Source of the DNA: Candidatus Skiveiella danica
Lineage (GTDB): Bacteria > Pseudomonadota > Gammaproteobacteria > Burkholderiales > Burkholderiaceae_C
Assembly: GCA_016721925.1 (NCBI GenBank)
Contig: JADKHE010000001.1
Span: 484,107-548,106, forward strand
Reading direction: 5' to 3'
DNA: 64,000 nucleotides
Shown here one piece after another: positions 11,203 through 18,264 of this stretch (the stretch's first letter is position 1; each line of letters begins with the position of its first letter). The position numbers and the translations under genes were made by a program. Under the pieces are notes generated by a model. It was not told the origin of the DNA and searched no databases. It saw only the letters and a program-made list of their open reading frames with translations.

Positions 11203-11502
11203 TCAGCTGGTGAGTTCTTCGATGATGCGAAAGATCAGGCGCACGGTGATCAACACGTAGATGGCGCCAAAGAAGAAGATCAGCGCCACGATCAGGTTGA
11301 TGATATTGGCTGGCAACATCGTGAAAAAGGGCGTCACGAAGTAGCCCACGGTGAACAGCGTGACCAAGACGGTCAGGAGGCGCCACTGTTTGCCCACCAC
11401 GCCGCCAGGAATCTTGCTGCGCAGGGTGAACACCATGTACAGGCACACCAGCATCACGGCAATGGCCGCGACGTTGATGACCGAGATCAGATTGGCTTGC
11501 AT
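11203..11502 (-). CDS. small membrane protein of unknown function
   Basis: 99 residues with three or four hydrophobic stretches: ISVINVAAIAVMLVCLYMVF near the N-terminus, a central LLTVLVTLFTVGYFV, and IINLIVALIFFFGAIYVLIT near the C-terminus. It is an integral inner-membrane protein with no catalytic motif. It lies between the outer-membrane protein gene (174 bp upstream) and the 163-residue unknown. I do not recognise the family. Confidence 0.6.
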   Translation of the reverse strand: MQANLISVINVAAIAVMLVCLYMVFTLRSKIPGGVVGKQWRLLTVLVTLFTVGYFVTPFFTMLPANIINLIVALIFFFGAIYVLITVRLIFRIIEELTS

Positions 11503-11572
11503 GTCGCTTTCCTCGTTTCAGTGTCAGGACGCAGACGCACCAGCATCCGTCCCGGGAAGATGGTCCTTCAAG

Positions 11573-11601
11573 TGGCGGGCGCGTCGTGGACGGGCCCGCC
11601 A
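11573..11601. terminator. possible hairpin after the outer-membrane protein gene
   Basis: TGGCGGGC (11573-11580) pairs perfectly with GCCCGCCA (11594-11601) around a 13-base loop, about 75 bp past the stop of the FadL-like gene. There is no T-run, so it may be a processing stem or a Rho-assisted terminator. The rest of the 174-bp gap shows nothing further. Confidence 0.3.
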
Positions 11602-11676
11602 TCACAGGGCTGCAAGGTCATCCCGGCAGCCTGGGTATCGGTTGGCCCGGATCGCCATTCCGGGCAGGAGACCGAA

Positions 11677-12978
11677 TTACCAGCGCCAGGCGTACTGGAC
11701 GCCGATCGAGTTCTGGGACATGGAGATGGTCTCCGTGCCGCCGGCGCCCGGCCCCATCATCGCGTTGAACATGGAACTGCCACTCACGGACTGCTTGGGC
11801 GCATACATATAGGCGAAGGTCAGTTCCGATTTCGGAGAGAACGCATAGGTGCCGCCCAGCGTGAAGTGCGATGTGGTCACTCCTGGGGCAACGATGTTGA
11901 AGGTTACGTCCGCCGACGGAACCGGATTGGTTCCGACATTGACCCCCGCGCGCAGCGTCCATTGCGGCGTGGCCTGCCATTCGGCGCCAACCTTCCACAC
12001 ATTGACGTTCTTCCAGCCGAAGCCAGGGCCACTGGAGCCGCCAAGGCAATTGGCATAGTTGCCCATCATGCAGCCGCCGATGTTGGAGCTGGGATTGCCC
12101 ACGGAGGGGACGCCGGCGTAGTTGATTCGCTGATAGTCAACGGCGATCAACAGGTCGGGTGTAGCCTTGATGCTGGCGCCCAGCGCGTAGTTCTCGGGAA
12201 TGTCGAACTTGCCGCTCTCGGCAAACAGTCCGGAGTACTTGTCGAACTTGCTCATGGAAACCTTGGGCGAATAGGAGGCGCCCAAGGAGATCTTGTCGGT
12301 GACCTTTCCGAGGTAACCCAGCCGCACACCCAAGCCCGTGCTGCTGTCGGTGTTGTTGTTGGTTAGGTTGTTGGGCGCCAGCGACGCCTGGCTGAACGCC
12401 TGCAGTCCGGTGGCTCCGAACTGCTGGTACACGAACAGCAACGAAAGGCCGATGGCATTGTCCGGATTCAGCTTGTAAGCAATGGTCGGAGCAAAGATCA
12501 ACTGGGACATATTGATGCCGAGATTGCCGGATCCGCACAGCACGTTGGCAGGGCCTTGTCCACAATTGATCTGGCCGCCAGGGTAGTCGGTGTTCATGCC
12601 GCCGTTGCCGTAAACCGTGATGCCCGCGCCGATCTTGTCGTTGATCACGGCGTTGTACCCGAATTCCGGAACCCAGAAGGTGCCATGACCGCTGTCGACG
12701 CTCGCGTCAAGTCCGTACATGCTGCCCGTGCGGGACATGCCGCGATCGGGCATGAAGACATCAAGGCCAGCGTCAACCCGATTGCCTGCGAACGCGGCGA
12801 TGGCCGGGTTGTTGGCGCCGGCGAAGGCGTTGTTGGTCTGTGTCAGGGACGTGCCGCCCATGCCCTTGGCTTTCATGCCGTAGCCGATCGGGAAATAGCC
12901 ATCGGTGGCATATGCCGAACCGGCGGCCATTAGTGCGCACAAAGGCGTCAGGACAAAGAGTTTCCGGGATACTTTCAT
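11677..12978 (-). CDS. OmpP1/FadL/TodX-family outer-membrane protein
   Basis: 433 residues. The signal peptide ends near GSAYATDG. The mature N-terminus GYFPIGYGMKAKGMGGTSLT is the FadL-type start, with a plug-like NAFAGANNPAIAAF, and the chain ends in an aromatic residue (QYAWRW) as expected for a beta-barrel. FadL-family channels admit hydrophobic compounds. The substrate cannot be read from sequence. Its position beside sulfur-oxidation genes invites a link to hydrophobic sulfur or organosulfur uptake, but that is inference only. Confidence 0.8.
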   Translation of the reverse strand: MKVSRKLFVLTPLCALMAAGSAYATDGYFPIGYGMKAKGMGGTSLTQTNNAFAGANNPAIAAFAGNRVDAGLDVFMPDRGMSRTGSMYGLDASVDSGHGTFWVPEFGYNAVINDKIGAGITVYGNGGMNTDYPGGQINCGQGPANVLCGSGNLGINMSQLIFAPTIAYKLNPDNAIGLSLLFVYQQFGATGLQAFSQASLAPNNLTNNNTDSSTGLGVRLGYLGKVTDKISLGASYSPKVSMSKFDKYSGLFAESGKFDIPENYALGASIKATPDLLIAVDYQRINYAGVPSVGNPSSNIGGCMMGNYANCLGGSSGPGFGWKNVNVWKVGAEWQATPQWTLRAGVNVGTNPVPSADVTFNIVAPGVTTSHFTLGGTYAFSPKSELTFAYMYAPKQSVSGSSMFNAMMGPGAGGTETISMSQNSIGVQYAWRW

Positions 12979-13084
12979 GATGATCTCCGATAGTTATGGC
13001 AGGGAATGCACGGGGTTTTCACAGGGGGGTGATCGGTGGAAAAAGGGGGTCGGTGCCGGGGCGGGGTGAAAGTGATCAAGGCAC

Positions 13085-13723
13085 TTACCAGAAAGCCAGC
13101 AGACGTCCTTTGACAACTTTGGATTCGATGCGCTTGAGCGGGCTATTGCCTTTCTTGATACAGGCCCCAGTATGGGCATTGAATTCCCATTGGTGTTTGG
13201 GGCAAATCAAGGTTTCCCCATTCAGGGCCAGTTCAGGGATGTCCGTGCTCTGGTGCGGGCAGCGGCTGTCAAAGACCTCAAAAATCCGCTTGTTGCGATA
13301 AATGAAAAGGCCGCGGCCTTCGCACTCGGTGCGGGTGACCTCGCCGTCCGAAGCATCCTTGCTGGCCATCACATCGCGCCATCGCGCTGGTTCCGGTGCG
13401 CTCTGCGTGATGACGTCAGGTGCAAAGCCGGGAATGTCCATGTCCAGAATGATGTCGACAGCCCAGGTGATCTTGGCCAGCCCCAGCGCCGGGAACGCCA
13501 TCAGCAGCGCGTCCAGAACTTCCATGGGGGTGCAGCCTTCTCGCAGGGCACGGCCCAGGTACTGGCGAAAGCCGCGGTCCGTCTGGGAATAGACCTTCGT
13601 GATGACCGAGATCAGGTTTCGCGTCTTGGGGTCCAGATGTTTGCCCGTCTCCTTGAGGAAGGCAAAGTAATGGCTGACGGTTTCAGGCCGTGTCTTGATG
13701 AGATAGTTCAGTGCGTCACTCAT
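13085..13723 (-). CDS. carboxymuconolactone decarboxylase-like / Rieske fusion protein
   Basis: 212 residues. Residues about 1-100 (KHLDPKTRNLISVITKV, ALREGCTPMEVLDALL) form an AhpD/CMD-type helical domain, but the usual redox CxxC pair is absent. Residues about 120-212 form a Rieske [2Fe-2S] domain with SRCPHQS and ICPKHQWEF, i.e. C-x-H and C-x2-H ligands. It is the last gene of the soe operon and its start overlaps the uspA stop by 4 bp. The combination suggests an electron-transfer partner attached to an oligomeric scaffold. The reaction is unknown. The start at 13723 was chosen because it begins the conserved region; the longer frame overlaps uspA. Confidence 0.75.
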   Translation of the reverse strand: MSDALNYLIKTRPETVSHYFAFLKETGKHLDPKTRNLISVITKVYSQTDRGFRQYLGRALREGCTPMEVLDALLMAFPALGLAKITWAVDIILDMDIPGFAPDVITQSAPEPARWRDVMASKDASDGEVTRTECEGRGLFIYRNKRIFEVFDSRCPHQSTDIPELALNGETLICPKHQWEFNAHTGACIKKGNSPLKRIESKVVKGRLLAFW

Positions 13724-14565
13724 GGATTCCGGTCCCTTGGAGTTTGAAGATTCAGTACCAGCACCGGCTGCTCGGAAAGCCCCATGACCTTCTGGGCCAC
13801 GCCCCCCACCAGCGCACGGCCGATTCCCCGGTCGGTGCGGCTCGCCATCACGATGAGGTCCGCACTGCTGGCCTCCCGGGCTGCCAGTAGCTCCTTGAAC
13901 GCAATGCCAACGCGGACCTCGCCCTTCGCGGCGACACCGCGTTGCGCGACTTGGGCCAGCATCTCGGCGACAAAGGATTCGGCGCGCGGACGTTCGCCAT
14001 CCGAGTGCACCACGCTGACCACCTGCAAAGGCAGGCCACATTCCGCAGCGGCCGCAGCGGCCGTCAATATGACGTCTCGACCTTGGGGTGTCGGTTCCGC
14101 TGCGGCCAGCACGCGCTGCGTCCACATGCGGGCTTCCCGGGGTACGACCAATACATGGCAGGGTGCGTGTGCCACAACCTTGCTCACCATTTCACCGACC
14201 AGCAGGTTGGCCAGGAAGCCACGCTTGCCGCGTCGACGGATGATGATCAGGTCGCTGCACAACTGCCGCGCCTCCTGTACGATTTCCTGGTACGGCTCTT
14301 CACCCCGGCGAAGTCGCAAGTCGATGGCCACGCCGACGGCCCCCGCACGTTCTCTCAGTTCGGTGAGTTTGACGGAGGCATCCAGTTCGGCCTTCGCAGC
14401 AATCTGGGGCGCCAGGGCTTCATATTCCGGATTGCTCACCAGTGGAACCACCGTGGCCAGTGGCAACTGGCAGCGCTGGGCCAGGGCGAAGGCCATGGCT
14501 TCGGACCCGGCGTCGAATTCGCTGTGTTCGGTGGCCAGCAGCAACCTGTTGAACAGATGCGCCAT
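13720..14565 (-). CDS. tandem universal stress protein (two UspA domains)
   Basis: 281 residues with two Usp domains. The first (NRLLLATEHSEFDAG, ending HAPCHVLVVPRE) contains a partly degenerate glycine loop (RRRGKRGFLANLLVGEMVSKV). The second ends MASRTDRGIGRALVGGVAQKV, LSEQPVLVLN. Usp proteins bind ATP or other ligands and respond to stress or energy state. It starts 3 bp after the membrane-protein gene and overlaps the next gene by 4 bp, so translation is probably coupled within the soe operon. Confidence 0.85.
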   Translation of the reverse strand: MAHLFNRLLLATEHSEFDAGSEAMAFALAQRCQLPLATVVPLVSNPEYEALAPQIAAKAELDASVKLTELRERAGAVGVAIDLRLRRGEEPYQEIVQEARQLCSDLIIIRRRGKRGFLANLLVGEMVSKVVAHAPCHVLVVPREARMWTQRVLAAAEPTPQGRDVILTAAAAAAECGLPLQVVSVVHSDGERPRAESFVAEMLAQVAQRGVAAKGEVRVGIAFKELLAAREASSADLIVMASRTDRGIGRALVGGVAQKVMGLSEQPVLVLNLQTPRDRNP

Positions 14566-14567
14566 GG

Positions 14568-14996
14568 TCAATGCCCCCCGGTCAGCAGGCCGGATGCTGC
14601 CAGCACCAGGACAATCGTGATCAGACCGCATATCCCCGCATAGAGAAAGTCGCGCCGTTTCAGGTAAAGCGGGATCAAGCCCAGCAGCGGGGGAATTGAA
14701 CAACCTGCCAGCAGGGCAATGCCGATCAGGTTCGACAGATCACCTTTGTGCGCCAGGCGTACCCAGCCCCAACCGGTGGGGGTTCCGGTCTGCTGCAGGA
14801 AAGTCTTGGCCGGCTGGTTCCAGACCATGGGCAGTTGATCCAGAGGCACATGCGGCACCAATAAGCCGAACATGTAAGCGGCAAAGCTGATCACCAGTGA
14901 AATCAGTCCGATGCGCGTTCCCCAGTCCAACAGAAGGGCGTAGCGCAATGCGTCCGCCTTCTGGTCCTGAGAATGAGAGGATGGCAACTGGGTCAT
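14568..14996 (-). CDS. small inner-membrane protein in the soe operon
   Basis: 142 residues from the ATG at 14996. It has three or four membrane segments: GLISLVISFAAYMFGLLV, IGIALLAGCSIPPLLGLIPL and ICGLITIVLVLAASGLL. The topology, with a conserved-looking KRRDFLYAG loop before the last helix, recalls the DUF1634-type partners of TauE/SafE exporters, but I cannot confirm the family. It sits 13 bp after the TauE gene, which supports a helper role for that exporter. Confidence 0.65.
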   Translation of the reverse strand: MTQLPSSHSQDQKADALRYALLLDWGTRIGLISLVISFAAYMFGLLVPHVPLDQLPMVWNQPAKTFLQQTGTPTGWGWVRLAHKGDLSNLIGIALLAGCSIPPLLGLIPLYLKRRDFLYAGICGLITIVLVLAASGLLTGGH

Positions 14997-15009
14997 TGGA
15001 GGTCCGCTC

Positions 15010-15987
15010 TCACACCCAAAGCCCAAGGCCCTTGAGAAGGGCGCGAATGCCAGCAAAAAGCAGCAGGGCGATCACCATCTTGCGAATCACGGAACCCTTG
15101 AGCACATGCAACAGGCGCGCACCAATGCGTGCGCCCACCATCATGCCCACGACCGACGGGACGGCCACCATAGGCAAAACGGCGCCTCGGTTCAGGTAGA
15201 CCCATGCCGCCGAGGAATCGACCAGTGAGAGCACCAGGCCGGACGTGCCAGCGGAAACCTTGAGCGGCGCCCCCATCAGCAGGTTCAAGGCCGGCACGTT
15301 GGCCCAACCCGCACCGATGCCAAACATGCCCGCCATGACGCCAATTGCCAGAAACAGCAGCAGGCCCACCGGGGTGCGGTGTACCTGCCAGTCGATCGAG
15401 CGCCCGGAAGCACCGTCGACAAAGACACCATGGATGCCGAGCGCCGATGAAAGGCGATCGGGTTGGCTGACCACCGGGAATTCCGACTTTTTCGATACGA
15501 GCATCAACGTGACAATGCCCAGCACAATCAACCCCAATGCGGTCTGGATGACAGAGGCCGGGAGAGCCAGGCCGAGCAGGGCCCCGCCGATGGAACTGAT
15601 GCTGGCCAACAAGGCCAGAGGCAGCGCCAGGCGCAGACTGGAGAGACCCCCTCGGAGAAGCATCGGCCCGGCTGCCAGGGCGCTGGCCAGCGCCACCATC
15701 AGCCCGGCACCACGGACAAAGTCCAGGTGAAAAGGGAAAAAGCCGCCGATGATGGGGACAAAGAGCGTGCCGCCGCCAATGCCCGCAGGCACTGCCACGA
15801 TGCCGATCAGGAAGCAGGTGGCAAACAACGCCAGTGGCCAGAACCACCAGGGCATGGTGCTCGCTGGCACCACACTGTCGGCGGCGAATGCCGGTAGTGC
15901 AAACATCAGGAGCAGCAACAATCCCAGGCGACGCCAGGCCCAAAGCGGGACCTGGACATCCAGTGGTGGTCGGGGTGGGGCGAACAT
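15010..15987 (-). CDS. TauE/SafE-family anion exporter, probable sulfite or sulfate exporter
   Basis: 325 residues, about eight membrane helices. The two pseudo-symmetric signatures are VAVPAGIGGGTLFVPIIGG and GVMAGMFGIGAGWANVP, each with the glycine-rich GxGGG/GIGAG turn typical of TauE/SafE. The N-terminal segment (LLLLLMFALPAFAAD) looks like a cleavable signal or an extra helix. Family members export sulfite, sulfoacetate or take up sulfonates. Within the soe operon, export of excess sulfite or product sulfate is the simplest reading. Confidence 0.85.
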   Translation of the reverse strand: MFAPPRPPLDVQVPLWAWRRLGLLLLLMFALPAFAADSVVPASTMPWWFWPLALFATCFLIGIVAVPAGIGGGTLFVPIIGGFFPFHLDFVRGAGLMVALASALAAGPMLLRGGLSSLRLALPLALLASISSIGGALLGLALPASVIQTALGLIVLGIVTLMLVSKKSEFPVVSQPDRLSSALGIHGVFVDGASGRSIDWQVHRTPVGLLLFLAIGVMAGMFGIGAGWANVPALNLLMGAPLKVSAGTSGLVLSLVDSSAAWVYLNRGAVLPMVAVPSVVGMMVGARIGARLLHVLKGSVIRKMVIALLLFAGIRALLKGLGLWV

Positions 15988-16015
15988 CGTCCGTGGTGAT
16001 CGGGCAGTGGCAGGC

Positions 16016-16588
16016 TTACATCGCCTTGCGGATTGTCATGGCGCCACGGATCTGACCGATGTTGTAGCCGACACCTTTGTCTTCCGGGTACAGGGCACGA
16101 AGCTTCGCCGAGACCTCGGGTGTGAGCTTGTCGGCGGGGCCGTGGCAGGCCAGACAGACCTGCTGGACCGGCAGGGCTTTCATGTAGCGGGCTTCCTTGC
16201 CATCGCTTTTCTCAACGATGGCAAATGCCTCCAGTGTCGCTGGATTCTCCCCGGCCGCGGCACGGCGGTCGAACTCTTCGAGCGCCGCGCGCTCCCAGGC
16301 GTCGGGCGCGGCCTTCGGATTGCGGTTGCGCAGGCTGACGCGCCGGACCATCCAGCCACTCTGTTCGGACGCGGCCTTGGCCATCTGGGGGGCTTTTTCG
16401 GAGCACGCGACGATCGCGGATTCGGGCCCGCCCTTTGCGATTTCCTCGTTGAGCACCTGCAGCAGTCGGGGAGGAACACTGGTGGCGACCTTGCGTGCAT
16501 CGGTCAGCCACGGGGCGTCTTGGGCGATGGCATTCAGGGCCGCCACGAGGGTGATGCAGGGCAGGAACAGTTTCAAGGAAGCGCTCAT
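16016..16588 (-). CDS. periplasmic DUF3365 (Tll0287-like) mono-haem protein
   Basis: 190 residues with a signal peptide ending near LNAIAQDA. The DUF3365 layout is clear: AIVACSEKAP, GWMVRRVSLRNRNPKAAPD, RYMKALPV, then the c-type haem site CLACH, and YNIGQIRGAMTI at the end. Such domains are thought to bind haem and may sense or transfer electrons. Its start codon lies at the soeC stop (16588), so it is translationally coupled to the sulfite dehydrogenase and could accept electrons from SoeC or sense redox state. Confidence 0.82.
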   Translation of the reverse strand: MSASLKLFLPCITLVAALNAIAQDAPWLTDARKVATSVPPRLLQVLNEEIAKGGPESAIVACSEKAPQMAKAASEQSGWMVRRVSLRNRNPKAAPDAWERAALEEFDRRAAAGENPATLEAFAIVEKSDGKEARYMKALPVQQVCLACHGPADKLTPEVSAKLRALYPEDKGVGYNIGQIRGAMTIRKAM

Positions 16589-17526
16589 TACGAAATGGTC
16601 TGGTAATAAAGATTTTGCGGGTGGTTTGCCTGCGCGAAGAAGAACCAGCGTTCGGCGATGAGGCCGACGTACTGAATGGTGAAAGCGGCCAACAACAGAC
16701 TGGTCGATCCCTGGGCGACACCCATGGCCAGGCACAAAAGCGGCACTGGAAAGACCAGCAGCAGGAATGCCCACTTGACGGAACGGAGCATCGCCACAGT
16801 CCGGCCATGAAAGAACTCGCGGGTGTTGAACGATCCACCCATGAACCCCTGGGCTTTTTGGACAATCCGTGGGTGTTTGATCCCAATGGCACTTTGCAGC
16901 GTCGACTTGGGTTTGAGCCGGGCATTCCGAACCAGCGAGGCACCGCGCGTGACGAATCCGAGCAAGGTGATCAAGGCGGCGAGCTGCGCATAGGGAATTA
17001 CCAGGCCAGGCGCCTGAATGGCTGCCAGTACCGTGGCCAGCGTGGCACCGGAAGCACATCCCAGCAACAGGTAGTTCACCAGAGTCAGAGGACTGGCCCA
17101 TTCCTGGAGAAAACGAATGCACACGTAGATCATGCCGGTGCACACATACAGAGTCAGGCAGAGCAGGGCGGTCACCGAACCGATGAGCCGGGTGGCTTCG
17201 GCCTCCATCAGATGCGCGAGGCCATAGAAGAAAACGCCGGCCATGAACAGGGGAAGGGCGATGCCTTCGCGCGCAAGCCAGGAAGTGCGCCACATGGTCA
17301 TGCCACGCCAGGCCCTTTGCGGTTGACCCAAATGAAAGAGTGATGCGATCAGCCCGCCAGCCGTCAATGCCAGTGAAACGACGCTTCCGATGCCAAGAAA
17401 TGTATGCGCCCGTGAAGCCATCGCGCTGGCGCCAAGCCAAAGTTCCGTTCCGAAGAGCACCAGGAACAGACCCTGGCCGGCACCAATGAGCGTGGTGAGG
17501 AATATTGCTGAGAAAGGGGGATTCAT
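16588..17526 (-). CDS. soeC: sulfite dehydrogenase membrane anchor SoeC
   Basis: 312 residues with about eight membrane helices and DmsC/NrfD-like organisation (IFLTTLIGAGQGLFLVLFG at the N-terminus, SLFHLGQPQRAWRG, AERWFFFAQANHPQNLYY at the C-terminus). The His in FHLGQP and the C-terminal AERWFFF are typical of SoeC/DmsC anchors. It passes electrons from SoeAB to the quinone pool. It follows soeB by 9 bp. Confidence 0.88.
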   Translation of the reverse strand: MNPPFSAIFLTTLIGAGQGLFLVLFGTELWLGASAMASRAHTFLGIGSVVSLALTAGGLIASLFHLGQPQRAWRGMTMWRTSWLAREGIALPLFMAGVFFYGLAHLMEAEATRLIGSVTALLCLTLYVCTGMIYVCIRFLQEWASPLTLVNYLLLGCASGATLATVLAAIQAPGLVIPYAQLAALITLLGFVTRGASLVRNARLKPKSTLQSAIGIKHPRIVQKAQGFMGGSFNTREFFHGRTVAMLRSVKWAFLLLVFPVPLLCLAMGVAQGSTSLLLAAFTIQYVGLIAERWFFFAQANHPQNLYYQTIS

Positions 17527-17535
17527 GCCGCTGTC

Positions 17536-18264
17536 CTATGTGGCGAAGTCTTCCCGGCCAGGGCTGCGGTAGCCCGCCTCGGGCTGTTTTCCGTCGATTT
17601 TCAGCGGGTTGTCCACCCGCTCGAGGTCTTCGGGGTGAATGCGGATTTCAGTCTTGCGCCGCGGCAGGTAATGGTTGGCGGGTCGCGTGCCCCATTCCGG
17701 CATCAGCTGATAGCCGCCGCGTTCTGCGATGGCTATCGATACGACAGATTCCGGGTCATGTACGTCCCCGAAGAGCCTTGCGTTGGCCGGACAGGCCAGC
17801 ACGCAGGCCGGTTTGCGCTCCCTTTCTGGCAGGGTTCTGTCGGTGACCCGATCCACGCACAAGGTGCATTTCGTCATGACCTTGCGTTGCTCATCGAATT
17901 CGCGCGCGCCGTAGGGACAGGCCCAGGTGCAGTACTTGCAGCCAATGCACTTGTCGTAGTCCACCAGAACGATGCCGTCTTCGGCACGTTTGTAGCTGGC
18001 ACCTGTTGGGCAGACCGGAACGCACGGCGGGTCCTCGCAATGCAGGCACGACTTCGGGAAGTGAACCGTCTGGGTGTTGGGGAATTCGCCGACTTCAAAC
18101 GTCTGCACCCGGTTGAAGAAAGTGCCATTCGGATCCGCGCCGTAAGGATTCAAGTCGACCAGCGCACCCGCAGTTCCCGAAGTGTTCCACTGCTTGCAGC
18201 TGGTCACGCAGGCGTGGCAGCCGACACATACGTTCAGGTCGATGACCAAGGCAAGCTGGGTCAT
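17536..18264 (-). CDS. soeB: sulfite dehydrogenase iron-sulfur subunit SoeB
   Basis: 242 residues, DmsB-like, with four four-cysteine clusters: CVGCHACVTSC, CLHCEDPPCVPVCPTGA, CIGCKYCTWACPYGA and CTLCVDR with a later CVLACP. This is the usual array of four [4Fe-4S] centres that wire a molybdopterin subunit to a membrane anchor. There is no Tat signal, which agrees with a cytoplasmic location. Its start overlaps the soeA stop by 4 bp. Confidence 0.93.
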   Translation of the reverse strand: MTQLALVIDLNVCVGCHACVTSCKQWNTSGTAGALVDLNPYGADPNGTFFNRVQTFEVGEFPNTQTVHFPKSCLHCEDPPCVPVCPTGASYKRAEDGIVLVDYDKCIGCKYCTWACPYGAREFDEQRKVMTKCTLCVDRVTDRTLPERERKPACVLACPANARLFGDVHDPESVVSIAIAERGGYQLMPEWGTRPANHYLPRRKTEIRIHPEDLERVDNPLKIDGKQPEAGYRSPGREDFAT

